Source: Mesorhizobium sp.
Lineage (GTDB): Bacteria > Pseudomonadota > Alphaproteobacteria > Rhizobiales > Rhizobiaceae
Direction: 5' to 3'
Assembly (NCBI GenBank): GCA_004017275.1
Contig: SAKE01000005.1
Coordinates: 1 to 64,000, forward strand
Length of the DNA: 64,000 nucleotides
The notes beneath the pieces were generated by a model that was given only the letters and a program-made list of their open reading frames with translations, was not told the origin of the DNA and did no database searches. Positions 1 to 8,412 of this stretch are shown piece after piece. Each line of letters opens with the position of its first letter. Within the stretch, counting starts at the first letter, position 1. The position numbers were made by a program, and so were the translations under genes.

Positions 1-1
1 C

Positions 2-739
2 GCGCCGCGTGATGCCGGTGAGCTTGACCGGTTCGCCAGTCGCACGTCAGGGCATCGGCGCGTCGATGAAAACGAAATTGCGCTCCTGGAACCCGACCTC
101 GCCGGCCGCTTCCGGCGTGGATTGCTCTTCCCCGACGAGGCTCACCTCGACCCACGCCCGGCGATGGCGGCACTTCATGACAAGCTTGCGACCATGGGTG
201 TCAAATTCCACTTCGGCTGCGACGCCCGGCCTGTTTCGGGTTTCGCCCGTCAGATAGACTGCATGGGAATGGCAGCGGCCGATGACAGGCTGCGCGGTGT
301 TCGCGGCGAAATGCTGATCCTTCGCACGCCTGATGTCTCGCTTTCGCGGCCGGTCCGTTTGCTTCATCCACGCTTTCCGCTTTATGCCGTGCCGCGCACC
401 GATCACCGTTTCATGATCGGAGCGACGATGATTGAAAGCCAGAGCGCCGGACCGGTGACGGCGCGTTCCATGATGGAGCTGCTGGGCGCCGCCCATGCCC
501 TCCATCCGGCCTTTGGTGAGGCCGAGATCGTTGAAACCGGTGTGGGTGTCCGTCCGGCATTTCCCGACAATTTGCCACGCGTCGAAACAGACGGTGAGAT
601 CATCGCGATCAACGGTCTTTATCGTCACGGTTTTCTCCTCGCCCCCGCCATGGCGCGCCAGGCTGCCGACCTGGTTTTCAGTCAAGACAGAACCAAGGAG
701 CATGCTCATGAAACTGATGGTCAACGGCGAGGCGCGTGA
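2..739 (+). CDS. thiO: Glycine oxidase ThiO, C-terminal part
   Basis: The frame is open from the left edge, so the start and the FAD-binding N-terminus lie outside the window. The visible 245 residues are the C-terminal substrate and FAD domain of a DAAO-type flavoenzyme. LFPDEAHLDP, RGEMLILR and, near the end, GLYRHGFLLAPAMA are typical of ThiO. The enzyme oxidises glycine to dehydroglycine (iminoacetate), which feeds thiazole synthesis by ThiG in aerobes. The gene overlaps thiS by 32 bases and is followed by thiG, thiE and thiD in one operon. thiC is the usual first gene and would lie to the left. Confidence 0.9.
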   Translation, partial: APRDAGELDRFASRTSGHRRVDENEIALLEPDLAGRFRRGLLFPDEAHLDPRPAMAALHDKLATMGVKFHFGCDARPVSGFARQIDCMGMAAADDRLRGVRGEMLILRTPDVSLSRPVRLLHPRFPLYAVPRTDHRFMIGATMIESQSAGPVTARSMMELLGAAHALHPAFGEAEIVETGVGVRPAFPDNLPRVETDGEIIAINGLYRHGFLLAPAMARQAADLVFSQDRTKEHAHETDGQRRGA

Positions 740-905
740 GATTGCCGCCACCACGCTGGCCGAGTTGCTTGCCGCGCTCGACTATGAGGGCGATTGGCTC
801 GCCACCGCCGTCAACGGCGACCTCGTGCACAAAGCCAACCGCACGGAGTTCCAGTTGAGCGACGGCGACCGGATCGAAATCCTCTCGCCCATGCAGGGCG
901 GCTAG
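708..905 (+). CDS. thiS: Sulfur carrier protein ThiS
   Basis: A 65-residue ubiquitin-fold protein ending in MQGG. The terminal Gly-Gly is the site that is adenylated and turned into a thiocarboxylate, which donates sulfur to the thiazole ring made by ThiG. I chose the second of two close ATGs (702 and 708) because the AAGGAG ribosome-binding site at 695-700 sits 7 bases before 708 but only 1 base before 702. The gene lies inside the thiO end and one base before thiG, so translation is probably coupled. Length and tail match the family. Confidence 0.93.
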   Translation: MKLMVNGEAREIAATTLAELLAALDYEGDWLATAVNGDLVHKANRTEFQLSDGDRIEILSPMQGG

Positions 906-906
906 C

Positions 907-1680
907 ATGTTGGAGCTTTATGGAACCGAGCTTTCGTCGCGCCTGCTTCTCGGCACCGCTCAATATCCTTCGCCGGCCATCCTTGCCGATGCAGTCAAGG
1001 CGTCGGGCACGTCGGTGGTGACCGTCTCGTTGCGGCGTGAGATGGCGGGCGGTAGAGCCGGCGAACAATTCTGGTCGTTGATCCGCTCGCTGGGCGCCAG
1101 AATCCTGCCCAATACCGCCGGCTGCCTCTCCGTCAAGGAAGCCGTCACCACCGCGAAAATGGCGCGCGAGGTCTTCGGCACCAACTGGATCAAGCTCGAA
1201 GTGATCGGCAATCACGACACGCTACAGCCGGATGTGTTCGGTCTGGTTGAAGCCGCCCGCATCCTGTGCGAAGACGGTTTTGCGGTATTCCCTTACACCA
1301 CCGACGACCTTATTGTCGCAGAGCGGCTGCTTGCGGCGGGCTGCAAGGTCTTGATGCCCTGGTGCGCACCGATCGGTTCCGCCCTCGGGCCGATCAACAT
1401 CATGGCGCTGCGCTCGATGCGCGGATATTTCCCTGGCGTCCCGCTGATTGTGGATGCGGGGCTCGGACGGCCGTCGCACGCGGCCACCGTCATGGAACTC
1501 GGCTTTGACGCCGTGCTCCTGAACACAGCAGTCGCCAAGGCGGCATATCCGGTCGGCATGGCGCGTGCTTTCGGTAAGGCGGTCGAAGCCGGTCGTGAAG
1601 CCCACGCATCGGGTCTTCTCGAGCCGCGCGACGTCGCCGTGCCATCGACGCCGACGATCGGCAGGGCCGTTCTTTCATGA
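907..1680 (+). CDS. thiG: Thiazole synthase ThiG
   Basis: 257 residues, full length. ThiG is a TIM-barrel enzyme that combines 1-deoxy-D-xylulose 5-phosphate, dehydroglycine and ThiS thiocarboxylate into the thiazole phosphate of thiamine. The Schiff-base lysine is in NWIKLEVIG (about K96), and the phosphate-binding region is seen in [11 protein letters not shown] and [11 protein letters not shown]. It starts one base after the thiS stop and its own stop overlaps the thiE start by four bases (ATGA), so it is part of a tight operon. I have no doubt about the family. Confidence 0.96.
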   Translation: MLELYGTELSSRLLLGTAQYPSPAILADAVKASGTSVVTVSLRREMAGGRAGEQFWSLIRSLGARILPNTAGCLSVKEAVTTAKMAREVFGTNWIKLEVIGNHDTLQPDVFGLVEAARILCEDGFAVFPYTTDDLIVAERLLAAGCKVLMPWCAPIGSALGPINIMALRSMRGYFPGVPLIVDAGLGRPSHAATVMELGFDAVLLNTAVAKAAYPVGMARAFGKAVEAGREAHASGLLEPRDVAVPSTPTIGRAVLS

Positions 1681-2282
1681 ATCTCGATCCCTTCTACCTA
1701 ATCGTCGACAGCGCCACCTGGATCGAAAGGTTGGCGCCGCTCGGCGTCAAGCTGGTTCAGCTTCGCATCAAAACGATGGATGAAACCGGGCTGCGCGCGG
1801 AGATCCGCAGGTCGAAGGCCTTGTGTGTCCAACACAAAAGCCAGCTCATCATCAATGATCATTGGCGGCTGGCGATCGAGGAAGGCTGCGACTTCGTTCA
1901 TCTCGGCCAAGAGGATTTGCAGACCGCCGACCTCTCGCGGATAAGGGCGGCCGGTGTAAGGCTCGGACTGAGCACCCATGATGATATCGAACTGGAAACG
2001 GCTATGGCCGCCAGGCCCGACTATATCGCGCTCGGCCCCATCTATCCAACCATTCTGAAGAAGATGAAATGGGCGCCGCAAGGGGTCGAACGGATCAGCG
2101 GATGGAAGCGCCGGGTCGCACCGGTTCCTTTGGTCGCCATTGGTGGCCTCAACCCTGACCGACTCGACGGTGTCTTTGCGGCCGGTGCGGACAGCGCGGC
2201 GGTGGTCACCGACATCACATTGAATGCCGATCCCCAAGCGCGCACGCGAGAATGGATCGAAAAGACAGATCGATGGCGCTGA
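1677..2282 (+). CDS. thiE: Thiamine-phosphate synthase ThiE
   Basis: 201 residues, the usual length for ThiE. The enzyme joins hydroxymethylpyrimidine diphosphate with thiazole phosphate to make thiamine phosphate. Family signatures are VQLRIKT near the N-terminus, LIINDHW in the middle (pyrophosphate/Mg region), FVHLGQEDL and [10 protein letters not shown], followed by VAIGGL. It overlaps the thiG stop by four bases, and its 3' end overlaps thiD. The order thiO-S-G-E-D is common in rhizobia and gives all late steps except thiC and thiL. Confidence 0.93.
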   Translation: MNLDPFYLIVDSATWIERLAPLGVKLVQLRIKTMDETGLRAEIRRSKALCVQHKSQLIINDHWRLAIEEGCDFVHLGQEDLQTADLSRIRAAGVRLGLSTHDDIELETAMAARPDYIALGPIYPTILKKMKWAPQGVERISGWKRRVAPVPLVAIGGLNPDRLDGVFAAGADSAAVVTDITLNADPQARTREWIEKTDRWR

Positions 2283-3034
2283 GGCGAGAACCGCATGTGC
2301 TTGTCGTCGGCGGATCCGACTCCAGCGGCGGAGCCGGAATTGCGCGCGACATCGAAACGATCTCTTCGATTGGCGTGCGGACATGCCTTGCGGTCACCGC
2401 GCTGACGGTGCAGACGCACGAAGCCGTCATGGAAATCCATCCTTCGCAACCCCGCCTGGTGGCCGATCAGATGCGCGCCGCGCTGCAAGCCAACGAGGTG
2501 GCTGCCGTCAAGATCGGCATGCTGGCGACGGCCGAGATCATCGTTGCCGTTGCCGCAGTGCTGCGCGAGAATCCGCAGGTGCCGGCGATACTGGACCCGG
2601 TGCTGGCCTCGACATCAGGCCGGACGCTTCTGGAAGCCGGCGCCACCGCCGTCATGAAGCGGAATCTGATGCCGCTTTGCCGCCTGGTCACACCCAACCT
2701 CATCGAGCTGGCGCTCCTGGTTGGCTCGGAACTGGCAGTGGATGACGACGGCGCACTGTTGCAAGGCCACGAATTGCTGGCGGCCGGAGCGCAGGCCCTG
2801 CTGATCAAGGGCGGCCATGCATCGGGACCTCGATCAACCGATATTCTGTTGCGCCACGATCAAGAACCAATCCGCTTCGACACACCGCGTCTGGCTACGT
2901 CGATGCGCGGGACGGGATGCATGCTGGCCAGTGCGATTGCGGCGCATATGGCGAATGCGAGCCCACTCGAAGACGGCGTGCGCGAAGGCAAGCTGTTTGT
3001 TTTCGGGAAACTGCAGAAGAATGCAGCCATGTGA
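2273..3034 (+). CDS. thiD: Hydroxymethylpyrimidine (phosphate) kinase ThiD
   Basis: 253 residues from the ATG at 2273; an in-frame ATG at 2252 would add seven residues. ThiD is a ribokinase-like enzyme that phosphorylates HMP and HMP-P for ThiE. The substrate-binding motif GGSDSSGGAGI stands near the N-terminus, ILDPVLAS in the middle and IKGGHASG later; the catalytic region is seen in MRGTGCMLASAIA. The start lies inside thiE by 10 bases. It is the last recognisable gene of the thi operon, and a hairpin follows at its stop codon. Confidence 0.93.
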   Translation: MALRREPHVLVVGGSDSSGGAGIARDIETISSIGVRTCLAVTALTVQTHEAVMEIHPSQPRLVADQMRAALQANEVAAVKIGMLATAEIIVAVAAVLRENPQVPAILDPVLASTSGRTLLEAGATAVMKRNLMPLCRLVTPNLIELALLVGSELAVDDDGALLQGHELLAAGAQALLIKGGHASGPRSTDILLRHDQEPIRFDTPRLATSMRGTGCMLASAIAAHMANASPLEDGVREGKLFVFGKLQKNAAM

Positions 3035-3059
3035 GTGATCGCTTTTGCGCCGATCACTC
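3033..3059 (+). terminator. Hairpin at the end of the thi operon
   Basis: Perfect 9-base inverted repeat GAGTGATCG / CGATCACTC with a 9-base loop, beginning within the thiD stop codon. There is no U-run after it, so an intrinsic terminator is uncertain; it could instead protect the mRNA 3' end. Confidence 0.4.
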
Positions 3060-3710
3060 GCAAGAGCTGGACTGGCGACCACGCTTGTCCAACGAAAACG
3101 AGTTCAGGAGCTTTGCAAGGACCGGAAGAGCTGTCCCCTTTTTTCGGCATCTGCGGAAAAGTCTTTCAGCCAAACCCGACTATTATGGTCTTCCTGTCGT
3201 ATTTCTGAATGCCATTGCACGGTAGAGTGACTGGACTTCATCGCATTCGTGGCACGGGAAGGGCAGCCGGCCATCGTACAAGCTGAGGCACCACAAGACG
3301 GCGCAGACCGTCACGCTCTAAAGAAGACGTCACTTTCCAGGGGAATCTTCATCAGGGGTCCGGCAATCGGGAGGTTCGGCCGGGTGAATGGACGACGGCT
3401 ATGACTCGCTCAGGAGATAGATGGCACGATCCGGGCCAGGCACCTGCACGGATCGCCTCCCAAAAATGGCAGGCCGGTCCCGGTACCGAGACGCCGTCTC
3501 GAGATTTTCGCGGCCGTGGTGGCTTCGCCGTCTGTCGACCGCAGGGCGATGGGTGTAGCAGATGAGTGTGCGCCTGCCAGCGAAAGGGCATAGCGGCCTC
3601 CGCAAAACGGCGGCGGCTATAAAAAGCGCACTCGATGCGAATTTCGTCACGACCACCGCCTGTCCTGACGATTTTGCGAACGGCCCGCCGTCCTCGCGCG
3701 TCCCGCTCCG
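3060..3710. other. 650-base stretch without a convincing gene
   Basis: I found no recognisable gene here. A short frame at 3031-3225 (+, GTG start overlapping the thiD stop) and one at 3399-3656 (-) are open but have no ribosome-binding site or known motif. The minus-strand frame begins with a hydrophobic stretch (FASSALFIAAAVL), so a decayed small gene is possible. The stretch fits the relic-rich character of the left 10 kb. Confidence 0.4.
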
Positions 3711-4307
3711 TCAGACTGCTCGTCGGTAAGTCCACAGCTGTGCGGGCGGGATGTTGCGGACGACGAAATCATAGTGGGACACGACATAGCGGTCGGGCAT
3801 TTTGATCACCGGCGACAACGGTCCGTAAGTGATCTGAATCACAGGTCTTCCAGCAGGAATGCGGGCCAGCAAATCCTCAAGCAGGCCGACACGCTGTTCC
3901 ATTGGAAAGCTCAACAGCGGCACCGCACTTATCACACAGTCGAATTGCTCCCCGCGCCGCTCGGCAAGCACTTCCTCCAACGCGAACGCATCGCCCAATC
4001 GAAAATCCACGCCCGGAAAGGCTCGCGTCAGGCGCTCATAGAAATCCTTGGAATACTCGACCGAAACCAGTTGTTGCGGCTTGATGCCTCTTTCCAGGAT
4101 TGCCTTGGTAATGACGCCGGTTCCGGCGCCAAGTTCAAGAACCGGCAATCCGGATGCCGGATCGATGACGCTTGCCATACGACGCGCGGCATGAACGGAC
4201 GTTGGCATCAGCGCGCCCACTCGTTTCTTGTCCTTCTGCCAGCCCTTGAAGAATTGCACTTCTTCTTCGAACTTCCTGCCGAGGCGCTCCTTCAATCGAA
4301 ACACCAT
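3711..4307 (-). CDS. pmtA: Phosphatidylethanolamine N-methyltransferase PmtA
   Basis: 198 residues. Soluble Sinorhizobium-type PmtA uses S-adenosylmethionine to methylate phosphatidylethanolamine three times to phosphatidylcholine at the membrane surface; phosphatidylcholine is needed for symbiosis in rhizobia. The SAM motif LELGAGTGVITKA is at about residues 57-69. FFKGW and VGALMPTS near the N-terminus and RNIPPAQLWTYRR at the C-terminus match the rhizobial type. The start at 4307 has GGGAG a few bases upstream; a longer frame to 4355 adds 16 residues that do not look conserved. It is followed (minus strand) by the empty stretch near thiD. Confidence 0.9.
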   Translation of the reverse strand: MVFRLKERLGRKFEEEVQFFKGWQKDKKRVGALMPTSVHAARRMASVIDPASGLPVLELGAGTGVITKAILERGIKPQQLVSVEYSKDFYERLTRAFPGVDFRLGDAFALEEVLAERRGEQFDCVISAVPLLSFPMEQRVGLLEDLLARIPAGRPVIQITYGPLSPVIKMPDRYVVSHYDFVVRNIPPAQLWTYRRAV

Positions 4308-4383
4308 ATCCACTCCCTGCTCCGGCCATTTGTCTGGGTCATTTTGACGACGCACCTTTGTACAAGCCTTGCGGCATTCTCAA

Positions 4384-5274
4384 TCATGCGGCATTGGCTG
4401 CCGCGAGCAGCTCGCCTTGGCGCTGCCCGGGCAGAACTCCAACGTTATCGATAAGCCGCGTCCCGCCAAGCCAGGCGGCGACGATTAGGTGGGCCGGTCG
4501 ATCCGCGGCGGAAAGCGGTGACAGGTCATGGTCTGCCCGTAGCTCGAGATACTCGACCTCGTCGTAACCGGCAGCGAGGATCGCTTGCCTGGCCTCGGCA
4601 AGCACAAGCTCGGCTGGCAATCCTGCCGACAATCGCCCGGCCGAAGCCGACAGGACTTCGGCGAGCCTTGGCGCTGCTAAGCGCTGTTCGGCCGAAAGCC
4701 TGACATTGCGCGACGACATTGCCAGGCCGTCGGCTTCACGGACCGTTGGACATGCTACAATCTCGATTGGAATGTCGAGATCGCGGACGAGCCGGCGAAC
4801 GACGTGCAGTTGCTGGAAATCCTTCTCGCCGAAGAAGGCGAGATCAGCACGCGTCTGTAGAAAGAGCTTGGCGACGACGGTTGCCACGCCGTCGAAATGG
4901 CCCGGACGGAACGCGCCGCACAGGCCATCGCTCACCCCACTGACTGAGATCGTGGTGGCGAAATCTTCCGGATACATGTCCGCTGCATTTGGCGCGTAGA
5001 GCAGATGAGCGCCGAGCGGCGCAAGCTTGGCGGCATCGTCATGCTCAGTGCGCGGGTAGGCCACGAGATCGGCCGCGCTGTTAAACTGTTTCGGGTTGAC
5101 GAAGAGCGTCACGATAACCCGGTCCGCCTTGGCGAGCGCGGCACGCACCAGGCTCAGATGGCCTTCATGCAAGGCACCCATGGTCGGCACGACAGCGACC
5201 TTGAGGCCATTCTGCCGCCATGCGGCCACAGCCATGCGCAACTCGGCGACGGTTCGTGCGATCGGAATGCTCAT
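4384..5274 (-). CDS. panC: Pantothenate synthetase PanC
   Basis: 296 residues. PanC joins pantoate and beta-alanine with ATP to make pantothenate. The nucleotidyl-transferase motifs are visible: [14 protein letters not shown] (HxGH at about 36-39), [16 protein letters not shown], and MSSRNVRL, the KMSKS-like loop. The start overlaps the panB stop by four bases, so the two genes form one transcription unit (panB then panC). PanC looks intact although the panB in front of it carries a frameshift, so its role depends on pantoate from elsewhere or on the frameshift being a sequencing error. Confidence 0.95.
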   Translation of the reverse strand: MSIPIARTVAELRMAVAAWRQNGLKVAVVPTMGALHEGHLSLVRAALAKADRVIVTLFVNPKQFNSAADLVAYPRTEHDDAAKLAPLGAHLLYAPNAADMYPEDFATTISVSGVSDGLCGAFRPGHFDGVATVVAKLFLQTRADLAFFGEKDFQQLHVVRRLVRDLDIPIEIVACPTVREADGLAMSSRNVRLSAEQRLAAPRLAEVLSASAGRLSAGLPAELVLAEARQAILAAGYDEVEYLELRADHDLSPLSAADRPAHLIVAAWLGGTRLIDNVGVLPGQRQGELLAAANAA

Positions 5275-6115
5275 GCGCCTTCTCCACCATTGACCGTCCT
5301 TGGCGCATCGCCGAACAGATGCTCGGCGGCTGGAAAGCGGCGGTCGCGCACTTCCTGCGCATAGACCGCAATCGCCTCCCCGGCGATCTCACTGAGTTCG
5401 GCATAGCGCTTGACGAATTTGGGCCGGAAGTCGCCGAAGATGCCCAACATGTCGTCGACGACGAGAATCTGCCCGTCACAGGCCGCCGAGGCGCCGATAC
5501 CGATCGTCGGGATCGCTACCTCTGCGGTGATCCGGCCGGCGAGCACCTCCGGGACCTTCTCCAGCACCAGCGCGAATGCCCCCGCTTCGCTCACGGCAAG
5601 CGCGTCGGCCGCGACGCGCTCGGCATCACCGCCTCTGCCCTGCACGCGGTAGCCGCCGAAGGTATTGACCGCCTGAGGCGTCAAGCCGACATGGCCCATG
5701 ACTGGCACGCCGCGTGCAGCCAGGAAGCGGATCGTCTCGGCCATTGCCTCGCCACCTTCGAGCTTGACCGCCGCGCAGCCGGTTTCCGTCATGACACGTG
5801 CAGCATTGCGGAAGGCTTGCTCGGGGCCTTCCTCGTAGGAGCCGAACGGCATGTCGACGAGCATCAGCGCCTGCTCGAGGCCGCGGCGCACGGCCTGGCC
5901 GTGCATGATCATCATCTCAAGCGTCACGCCCAGCGTCGACGGGAAGCCGTGCAGCACCATGCCGACGCTGTCGCCGACGAGAACAATGTCACAATGCTGA
6001 TCAACGAGCTTTGCGATCGCGTGGTATAGGCCGTCAGGCAGACGAGCGGAGTGCCACCCTTCCGGGAACGAATATCCGGCGGTGTGATCGCCTTGGTGTT
6101 AGCAACCGCACTCAA
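5271..6115 (-). pseudogene. panB: 3-methyl-2-oxobutanoate hydroxymethyltransferase PanB, frameshifted
   Basis: PanB makes ketopantoate from alpha-ketoisovalerate and methylene-THF. The first ~32 residues (TTG start at 6115, with AAGGAG six bases upstream) read ...[15 protein letters not shown] and then lose the family frame. The remainder continues in another frame with [19 protein letters not shown] and runs normally to 5271. One base appears to be missing near 6019; restoring it gives 281 residues, the normal length. An internal start at 5960 gives 229 residues but loses the GDSVG strand with a metal-binding aspartate (Asp45 in E. coli). Either a recent pseudogene or a sequence error. Confidence 0.82.
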
Positions 6116-6371
6116 CAAGGGCTCCTTCCCCAACGTTACCAACTATGGGTGCCGCGTTTGGCACATTTTTGTGCAGGTGCGAAGAGTAAATTCGCGATTG
6201 CGAGAAGATGACGCGCCGACATTCATCGTCAGAACCAATCAAATCGGTTTAGCTGTTTCCGCAGCTATCTCTGCCAACTCCAGGCAGTTCGGGAGCCAAG
6301 GTCAACGAGCCAATACGGGTCAGTTCCTCGGCGTCGATGCGACGACGCCGTCACAATCGAAAATGACCAGT

Positions 6372-7151
6372 TCATGAGATTTCTGCTGCTTCATTGGTCA
6401 CCCCCGGGAAAGGACCTGCGGGCGAGATTTCAACCACATTCCTGTCGCTGACCTCGAAACGGTGCACGAGCACGCCATCGTCGTCGATCAGCGCGACGTC
6501 AAAAGCCGGCGCATCCTCGACAAAGTCTGCGTCCCTGCGCGCGAAGTGCGGAATGATTTGATGCGCAACGCCGCGGATGGCGCTGAAGGGAATGCCGCTC
6601 CAGGTGCCGCCAACATCAACGTGCACATGGCCGTGAAAAATGTGCCGGACATTGCCGGCGGCGGCGATCGCCCGCATGAGCTCTTGCCAGTTCTGCATGT
6701 TCCAAGGCTCGAAATGCGGCAGGCCGATCGGCTGCAGCGGATGATGGGCGAAGAGATAGGCAGGCGTTTTCTGTTCCTCGGCCAAGCGCGCCAGCAGCCA
6801 TTCGAGCCGGCCCTGATCCAAAGCACCATGACCGAAGCCTTCCACCAATGTATCGAGAAAAATGAGGCGCCCGGCAGTCCCGTCTTGGACCGACTGAATG
6901 AAGCCATTCGCATCGCGTGGCTCTTCAGGAAATGCGCGAATAAAATTCTCGCGCCTGTCGTGATTGCCGAGCAGAAGGCGGGCGGGCACCCGCAGTTCCT
7001 GCAGCGCCTCGCGCAACAGGACGTAGGAGGCGAAATCGCCCTCGTCGGTGAGATCGCCAGTCACGACGCAAAGCTCGGCGTCGGCATGATCGCGGCTGAT
7101 GCGCTCAATGGTCTTGCGAAGCCGTTGGGCAGGATCGAAGCCGAAGAGCAT
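6372..7151 (-). CDS. Cyclic-nucleotide phosphodiesterase-like metallophosphoesterase, N-terminus missing
   Basis: 259 residues of a calcineurin-like phosphoesterase of the CpdA/class III phosphodiesterase type. Metal motifs present: VVTGDLTDEG, LLLGNHDRRENF, AHHPLQ and HIFHGHVHVD. The family normally begins with a DxH motif on the first strand about 20 residues before the segment that here reads MLFGFDPAQRL. That motif is absent: an in-frame stop lies three codons upstream of 7151 and I see no DxH in the other two frames. The protein therefore lacks part of its metal site and may be inactive. The break coincides with the start of a gene-poor stretch leading to the integrase. Confidence 0.7.
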   Translation of the reverse strand: MLFGFDPAQRLRKTIERISRDHADAELCVVTGDLTDEGDFASYVLLREALQELRVPARLLLGNHDRRENFIRAFPEEPRDANGFIQSVQDGTAGRLIFLDTLVEGFGHGALDQGRLEWLLARLAEEQKTPAYLFAHHPLQPIGLPHFEPWNMQNWQELMRAIAAAGNVRHIFHGHVHVDVGGTWSGIPFSAIRGVAHQIIPHFARRDADFVEDAPAFDVALIDDDGVLVHRFEVSDRNVVEISPAGPFPGVTNEAAEIS

Positions 7152-7728
7152 GGCGCGTTACCCAATTGCCCCTCACAGTCGCTTTCGAGCGATTTCGGCT
7201 GAGAGCAGAATGAAGGTTGGGCGCCACGTGCGGCTCGACATGGTAGCAGCCGTACGCAGCCAATATGCTCGCCTCCTTGGTCTCCGACGCTATTTTTCTG
7301 CCGACGCATGCGCGAGCCTTCCCGCCGGTTCGAGGGGCCGCCGATCACTGCCGCGGGCCGAACGCGCTTGACAAGATAGGGCGCGTTCACGCGGCCTTGA
7401 AAGGCACTGCCTCGGCCTGTTCAGCGCCCGTCTCTAAAGAAACTGCATGACGCCGCGCTCCAAGCGTCTTGTGGGTAAATCTCTAGTCGTGACGATCATT
7501 GCAGTCGTCCGCGACCTTCGGCCTGTCGTTTACGGCAATTGCGTCGTCACCGCATCGATTAAAATTGTCCGTGCAAGCGAGCGAGCAAGTCACCGGGTTT
7601 GGCCTGACTTCACCAGCAAGGTTGTCATTAGCCGGTGAATTTAGCGACGGTTAAAATACGAGTTTTTCGAATTGACGGGCGTTAGTTTTCAAATGCTACC
7701 CGTGCTGCATGGACGGTGGTGGTAGAAT
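7152..7728. other. 577-base stretch without a convincing gene
   Basis: No recognised gene, tRNA or insertion sequence. Short open frames exist (for example 7447-7638, +) but none shows a motif or a clear ribosome-binding site. From about 7,640 the sequence becomes more A/T-rich. It lies between the 5'-truncated phosphodiesterase and the AlpA/integrase pair and may contain island scar DNA. Confidence 0.4.
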
Positions 7729-7938
7729 ATGCGCGGCCTGGGTTGGATTAGAAGGATACGGCAGGATGAAGCTCAGCAGATGCGAGATCGTATCGCTCTG
7801 TTAGAATGCGAACTGATCATTGCTGCCTCCTCCAGAGGCAAATCCAATTTGCTGAACGCAGGGCATGAGCTTCGTTCGCAGAAGGCTCGGTTGGAGCGCC
7901 TCGAACATTGCATAGCCTCGATGTCTAAACGGCCCTAG
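7729..7938 (+). CDS. Small hypothetical protein
   Basis: 69 residues from an ATG; charged and probably helical (many Arg, Glu, Leu; QQMRDRIALLECEL and ARLERLEHCIASM look like coiled-coil segments). I do not recognise the family and the ribosome-binding site is weak. It lies just upstream of the AlpA-like gene, in the same direction, in the presumed island end. It could be a real small protein or chance. Confidence 0.3.
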   Translation: MRGLGWIRRIRQDEAQQMRDRIALLECELIIAASSRGKSNLLNAGHELRSQKARLERLEHCIASMSKRP

Positions 7939-8106
7939 TGCTGCTCCCGAGGACCGCCTGCTGGTCAAGGACGGCGATGTGGTCGCAATTGGGGGCTATA
8001 TCGGAAATGGGGCAGACACGCGACCATGCGCTCCCACGGAGCCTTTCCGGTCATAAGCATGGTCAAATTGCGCAACCCTACTCAACCTGAAAGCTGCCAA
8101 CGCATA

Positions 8107-8412
8107 ATGGAAGAGCAATCTCTTCCGGTTTTGCCGCACATTCAGGCGCGACACGTTGTGCGAACTGTGCGCCGGTCACAATTGCGAGAAATCGTCCCTT
8201 TATCGGACACGACCATCTACGAAATGGAGCAACGCGGCGAGTTCCCACGACGCTTCAATCTGACTCCCCGCTGTGTTGTTTGGGATCTAGCAGAGGTCGA
8301 GGCCTGGGTTCAGGCAAGGCGAAACGCCTCGTCTGCCGGGACTCTCGAAACCGCCCCAGGTCCAGACGTCCGGTCGCGCAAGACGAGGCCTGTCAAATCG
8401 GATCGAGAATGA
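8107..8412 (+). CDS. AlpA-family helix-turn-helix protein, possible excisionase
   Basis: 101 residues from the ATG at 8107; in-frame ATGs at 8026 and 8059 are alternatives. The core RSQLREIVPLSDTTIYEMEQ, RGEFPRRFNL and VVWDLAEVEAWVQAR is the AlpA/MerR-like winged helix found in phage and ICE regulators and recombination directionality factors. The gene converges on the integrase and their ends overlap by 20 bases. That arrangement suggests that it controls excision or integrase expression. The role as a directionality factor is inference from family and position. Confidence 0.72.
   Translation: MEEQSLPVLPHIQARHVVRTVRRSQLREIVPLSDTTIYEMEQRGEFPRRFNLTPRCVVWDLAEVEAWVQARRNASSAGTLETAPGPDVRSRKTRPVKSDRE

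Noticed and set aside
3031..3225. 64-residue frame with GTG start overlapping the thiD stop
   Set aside because: No ribosome-binding site, no known motif, and its start lies in a hairpin; too weak to call a gene.
3352..3735. Minus-strand frames downstream of pmtA
   Set aside because: Arg/Pro-rich composition without motifs in one frame and only a short hydrophobic start in another; not supportable as genes.
7447..7638. 63-residue plus-strand frame
   Set aside because: No ribosome-binding site or family; left as empty island DNA.
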